DNA of 36,236 bases. Source: Pullulanibacillus camelliae. Lineage in GTDB: Bacteria; Bacillota; Bacilli; Bacillales; Sporolactobacillaceae. Positions 32,992 to 36,236 of this stretch are shown one piece after another. The DNA is taken from the NCBI RefSeq assembly GCF_014642655.1, contig NZ_BMIR01000030.1, forward strand, positions 1-36,236, written 5' to 3'. The position numbers were made by a program, and so were the translations under genes. Every line of letters begins with the position of its first letter. The stretch's first letter is position 1. Below the pieces are notes generated by a model. That model worked only from the letters and a program-made list of their open reading frames with translations, had not been told where the DNA came from and made no database searches.

Positions 32992-33876
32992 TTAAAGGGA
33001 GGTTTGAAAGGCAGTAATTAACGCGTTGACTGCTTTCGGTATGTATTTATCTTTAAGCCAAACTAGTGCTGGGCGTGTTTTTAAGAATGGTTCTGAAATA
33101 GGCAGGATCTTATAGTTGTCTTGATAAACCTGATGGACTTCGGACTGGGGGATAATGGTTACTCCCATACCGGTTGCAACAAGAGTGAGAAGTCCTGAAA
33201 TGTCTGGTGAATCGAGAATGATACGGGGTTCGAGCTGCTGTGCTTTAAATAGCTGAATGATGTTTTCATACATGCCATTCCCCGAAGTCCTTCTTCCCAA
33301 TAACAAATCTTGTTCTGCCACCTGTCTAAGGCTAATTGTGGATTCAGGGAATCTTTCTTCCCATTGGCGTGGAATGACAACGACAAAAGGGTCCTCATGA
33401 AGCGATAAGATATGATAATTTTCCTGTTCCACTGGCAAAAGCAATAAGGCAATATCAATAAGGTTTTGTTGAAGCATTTCTTCAAGGGCATAAGTATCAC
33501 CATATAACAATTTTATATAAACGTTAGGAAACGTATTATGAAAGCTACTGAGATGATCAGTTAGATAGGACATACAAATGGATGAAGTACCAATCGATAG
33601 TGTCCCTTGAATGCCTTGTTCGATTTCTGTGACTTCCTTCTGCGCATCCTCCATTAACTGAAGAATTTGTTTAGCTCGCTGATATAAACGTTTCCCCGCT
33701 TCAGTCACTTCCCATTTTCGTGCATCCCTAATAATGAGTGGGGCCTGTAATTCCTCTTCTAACAGCTTTAACTGATGACTGAGTGGAGGCTGAGCGATAT
33801 GGAGAACCTTTGCGGCTTTGGTGATTTGTTTTTCTTCTACGATCGTGCAAAAATAGCGTAATTGTCTAACGTCCAT
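32992..33876 (-). CDS. LysR-family regulator (BsdA-like)
   Basis: A 294-aa LysR regulator. The N-terminal helix-turn-helix (1-60) reads MDVRQLRYFCTIVEEKQITK and AAKVLHIAQPPLSHQLKLLE; the effector domain (about 90-290) has GTLSIGTSSICMSYL and LVATGMGVTIIPQSE. Wording and length recall BsdA (YclA), which activates the phenolic acid decarboxylase operon of Bacillus subtilis in response to salicylic and similar acids. It is divergent from ubiX/ubiD here, as expected for such an activator. Start ATG 33876; the frame opens with the conserved MDVRQLRYF, ribosome binding site TTGGAGATGA upstream. Confidence 0.85.
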   Translation of the reverse strand: MDVRQLRYFCTIVEEKQITKAAKVLHIAQPPLSHQLKLLEEELQAPLIIRDARKWEVTEAGKRLYQRAKQILQLMEDAQKEVTEIEQGIQGTLSIGTSSICMSYLTDHLSSFHNTFPNVYIKLLYGDTYALEEMLQQNLIDIALLLLPVEQENYHILSLHEDPFVVVIPRQWEERFPESTISLRQVAEQDLLLGRRTSGNGMYENIIQLFKAQQLEPRIILDSPDISGLLTLVATGMGVTIIPQSEVHQVYQDNYKILPISEPFLKTRPALVWLKDKYIPKAVNALITAFQTSL

Positions 33877-33966
33877 TCCGTCATCTCCAACATCTTTTTT
33901 AACATTTTATCATATGTCACATTTTCACAACAAAAGAGGTTTTTAACAAAGCATAATATCCCTAAC

Positions 33967-34014
33967 ATTTATAGAGAGCTTAGTCCTATTTGGAAAATAT
34001 TTATAGAGCTTATA
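33967..34014. promoter_or_regulatory. Direct repeats in the bsdA-ubiX intergenic region
   Basis: ATTTATAGAGAGCTTA at 33967-33982 and ATTTATAGAGCTTATA at 33999-34014, 32 bp apart (about three helical turns). Phased repeats between a LysR gene and its divergent target are candidate activator sites. A separate 12-bp palindrome CTAGAGCTCTAG lies at 34076-34087. Confidence 0.4.
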
Positions 34015-34216
34015 GTTATGAATTTAATGGTTAAAAAGGGAGGGCATCAGGCAGATTAACACCATAGAGTCAACGCTAGAGCTCTAGAGGATGTCCTTTA
34101 ATCATATTAAAAAAATATATAATTGATACTTAATATATATTTTATGTTTGGAAAGGGTAGGAGTACACTTAGGGTGTACAGGTCATAAAAGGGATTTTGA
34201 AGAGGGGGTATCAAAA

Positions 34217-34783
34217 ATCAAAATTATCGTAGGAATCACCGGTGCCACGGGAGCCATTATAGGCATTCGCATCTTACAATTGCTAAAAGAGGCTAACGTT
34301 GAAACCCATTTGGTTCTATCACCTTGGGCTACCGCTACGATTAAGTTGGAAACCCCATATACAGCTAAAGAAGTCGAGCTGCTTGCCGATTATTCTTATT
34401 CGTATAAAGATCAAGCAGGAAAAATTTCCAGCGGTTCCTTTCAGGTTGATGGTATGATTGTTGCGCCTTGTAGTATGAAATCATTGGCCGCCATTCGCAT
34501 TGGACTAGCTGATAATTTACTTACACGTGCCGCGGATGTTGTTTTAAAAGAACGTAAAAAACTGATGCTTCTCACACGTGAGACACCTCTTAACAACATC
34601 CATCTTGAGAACATGCTAGAGCTATCTAGAATGGGTGCGGTGATTTTTCCACCCATGCTTACCTTTTACAATCAGCCGGAAACCATTGATGATATCGTCA
34701 ATCATATTGCTTACAGAGCATTGGATCAGTTTGGCATTCACCTGCCTGAGGCCAAACGGTGGGAAGGAATCAAAAATACTTAA
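34217..34783 (+). CDS. ubiX: UbiX-type flavin prenyltransferase (BsdB-like), apparent ATC start
   Basis: Makes prenylated FMN from FMN and dimethylallyl phosphate, the cofactor of UbiD decarboxylases. The N-terminal flavin loop VGITGATGAIIGIRIL, the APCSMKSLAAI loop, and the late LLTRETPLN...NML segment are diagnostic. From ATC 34217 the protein is 188 aa and begins with the family-typical KIIVGITGATG right after the initiator; AGAGGGGG (34201-34208) stands eight bases upstream. No ATG, GTG or TTG exists in frame except a TTG at 34148, which lacks a ribosome binding site and would add 23 unusual residues. I infer an AUC start; the TTG is the alternative. ubiD follows after 20 bp. Confidence 0.85.
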   Translation: MKIIVGITGATGAIIGIRILQLLKEANVETHLVLSPWATATIKLETPYTAKEVELLADYSYSYKDQAGKISSGSFQVDGMIVAPCSMKSLAAIRIGLADNLLTRAADVVLKERKKLMLLTRETPLNNIHLENMLELSRMGAVIFPPMLTFYNQPETIDDIVNHIAYRALDQFGIHLPEAKRWEGIKNT

Positions 34784-34803
34784 GAAAAGGGAGATAAGTA
34801 CTT

Positions 34804-36236
34804 ATGGCTTTTAAAGATTTTCGTGACTTCCTTAAAAAGCTTGAAGAGGAAGGACAGCTTCTAAACATTGATGATGAAGTGATGCCAGAACCAGATATTG
34901 CTTCAGCGGCAAGTGCGATGAGCAACCTTGGTGATCAAACACCAGCGCTTGTATTCAATAACATTAACGGATATGAAAAGGCGAAAATTGCGATGAATGT
35001 TATGGGATCATGGCCTAACCATGCAATTATGATGGGCATGCCGAAAAATACTCCAATTAAAGAACAGTTTTTTGAGTTTGCCAAGCGTTATAAACAATTT
35101 CCAGGAGCTATTCAAAGAGAGGAGACAGCGCCTTTCCAAGAGGTAGAGATCACTGAGAACATCAATCTTTTTGAAATTCTCCCTTTATTCCGTTTAAATC
35201 AAGGCGATGGCGGTTTTTATATTGATAAAGCAGCCGTTATTTCACGCGATATGGATGAACCAGATAATTTTAATAAACAAAATGTCGGCATTTACCGCAT
35301 GGAGGTCAAGGGAAAGGATCGCCTAGGCATTCAACCTGTTCCACAGCATGATATCGCCATCCACCTTCGTCAAGCTGAAGAGCGCGGGGAGAATTTACCG
35401 GTAGCGATTGCCCTTGGCAACGAGCCAGCAATTGTTACAGCGGCGGCAACACCATTGCTTTATGACCAATCGGAATATGAAATGGCAGCGGCTCTTCAAG
35501 GTGAGCCTTATAAAATTGTTAAAGCCAAGGATTCCAGCCTTGATCTTCCGTGGGGAGCAGAGGTTATTCTTGAAGGAGAGATTCTTGCAGGTGAACGTGA
35601 GATAGAAGGGCCATTCGGTGAATTCACTGGCCATTATTCTGGTGGTCGTAAAATGCCTGTGATTAAAATCAACCGCGTCTATCACCGTAACAATCCAATA
35701 TTTGAACATTTGTATATCGGAATGCCTTGGACAGAAACAGACTACATGATTGGTATCACAACAAGCGTTCCGTTATATCAACAATTATCCGAAGCTTACC
35801 CCGATGAAATCGTTGCTGTCAATGCAATGTATACACATGGCCTCGTCGCCATTATTTCTACAAAGAAACGCTACGGTGGTTTTGCTAAGTCTGTTGGCAT
35901 GAGGGCTTTAACCACACCCCATGGGTTAGGTTATTGTAAGTTGATCATTCTTGTTGATGAAGATGTTGATCCCTTTAACCTCCCTCGTGTCATGTGGGCG
36001 CTCTCGACCAAAATGCATCCGAAGCATGATGCAGTGATCATTCCTGATTTATCAGTTATGCCATTAGATCCAGGGTCAGAGCCAACTGGAATTACACATA
36101 AAATGATTCTCGATGCAACAACACCCGTAGCGCCGTTTGTGTCAAACTTTTCTCGGTACCCTATTCATCCCAGTATTTCTGGCACTCTAAATTTGTACGC
36201 TTTTCCAGCTACCGCGCGAATGTCTTCGCTTGGTTC
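34804..36236 (+). CDS. ubiD: UbiD-family phenolic acid decarboxylase (BsdC-like), 3' end replaced by the repeated element
   Basis: A prenyl-FMN-dependent decarboxylase of hydroxybenzoates or vanillate. ATG 34804 follows AAGGGAGA. It matches UbiD throughout residues 1-444: MAFKDFRDFLKKLEEEGQL, QPVPQHD, EIEGPFGEFTGHYSGG (266-281, with a conserved active-site Glu), VMWALSTKMHP, GITHKMILDATTPVAP. After Pro444 (base 36133/36134) the expected RGHYS-type C-terminus of about 30 residues is replaced by FVSNFSRYPIHPSISG..., read from the antisense of the 103-bp terminal element; the frame is still open at the window end. The element has therefore inserted here, or the contig is misjoined. The missing part belongs to the C-terminal oligomerisation region, so activity is doubtful. 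Partner gene bsdD, if present, would lie beyond the window. Confidence 0.88.
   Translation, partial: MAFKDFRDFLKKLEEEGQLLNIDDEVMPEPDIASAASAMSNLGDQTPALVFNNINGYEKAKIAMNVMGSWPNHAIMMGMPKNTPIKEQFFEFAKRYKQFPGAIQREETAPFQEVEITENINLFEILPLFRLNQGDGGFYIDKAAVISRDMDEPDNFNKQNVGIYRMEVKGKDRLGIQPVPQHDIAIHLRQAEERGENLPVAIALGNEPAIVTAAATPLLYDQSEYEMAAALQGEPYKIVKAKDSSLDLPWGAEVILEGEILAGEREIEGPFGEFTGHYSGGRKMPVIKINRVYHRNNPIFEHLYIGMPWTETDYMIGITTSVPLYQQLSEAYPDEIVAVNAMYTHGLVAIISTKKRYGGFAKSVGMRALTTPHGLGYCKLIILVDEDVDPFNLPRVMWALSTKMHPKHDAVIIPDLSVMPLDPGSEPTGITHKMILDATTPVAPFVSNFSRYPIHPSISGTLNLYAFPATARMSSLG
36134..36236 (-). mobile_element. End of the repeated (probably insertion-sequence) element, right copy
   Basis: Exact reverse complement of 1-103. 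On the minus strand it encodes the same 23-codon protein end and stop, pointing out of the contig toward ubiD. Together with the left copy it gives outward-to-inward inverted copies of one element flanking 36 kb. The junction falls inside the ubiD reading frame after codon 444. Confidence 0.6.

Noticed and set aside
1-36236. Composite transposon spanning the whole window
   Set aside because: Inverted copies at both ends would permit this reading, but the 36 kb hold ordinary housekeeping genes (metA, htpG, guaC) and the equal 103-bp ends fit a contig break at a collapsed repeat better.

Overview
The window (36.2 kb, about 25 protein genes, no rRNA or tRNA) looks like a chromosomal contig from a low-to-mid G+C, probably spore-forming member of the Bacillales. 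Evidence: strong GGAGG-type ribosome binding sites with frequent TTG/GTG starts, sigma-A promoters (TTGACA-17-TATAAT), a CIRCE operator, a PurBox pair, and best remembered relatives in Bacillus (MetA, YfhF, HtpG, GuaC, FbpB, Hmp, BsdABC). I cannot name the genus from sequence alone. The two ends carry the same 103-bp sequence in inverted orientation (1-103 and 36134-36236). It ends a foreign reading frame and cuts the 3' end of a ubiD gene, so the contig probably stops at two copies of one insertion-type element.

Layout. 1-5.2 kb: element end, metA, an ABC ATPase, a membrane-anchored DUF1906 protein and a YfhF-type epimerase with an apparent ATT start. These are separated by two copies of a roughly 300-bp hairpin-rich interspersed repeat ending in its own terminator. 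5.2-10 kb: staygreen-like protein, a decayed repeat-rich gap, an MBL-fold hydrolase, an unlisted 49-aa FbpB-like gene and htpG under a perfect CIRCE. 10-13.5 kb: methyltransferase plus EmrE-type transporter operon, and hmp. 13.8-19.9 kb: Gfo/Idh oxidoreductase, a frameshifted FtsW/RodA/SpoVE pseudogene, a GNAT, a second peptide deformylase, poxB and a DUF3231 protein. 20.3-24.1 kb: a 1265-aa secreted, probably sortase-anchored protein with two lamin-tail domains flanking a DUF2252 domain. 24.3-25.6 kb: guaC with PurBoxes in its promoter, plus a doubtful small ORF.

25.8-30.8 kb is a likely catabolic module: a GntR/UTRA regulator facing an operon of enolase-superfamily enzyme, sodium:solute symporter and argininosuccinate-lyase-like enzyme, with a tandem 9-bp operator-like array between. 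The lyase and the enolase-family enzyme both depart from canonical motifs, so the substrate is open. 31.4-36.2 kb is an aromatic aldehyde/acid module: aldehyde dehydrogenase, LysR regulator and UbiX/UbiD-type phenolic acid decarboxylase. It could take an aldehyde to the acid and then decarboxylate it, but ubiD is interrupted at residue 444.

Most unusual items: the structured interspersed repeat family, the lamin-tail/DUF2252 surface protein, the enolase/lyase operon, and two genes that seem to start at AUU and AUC.
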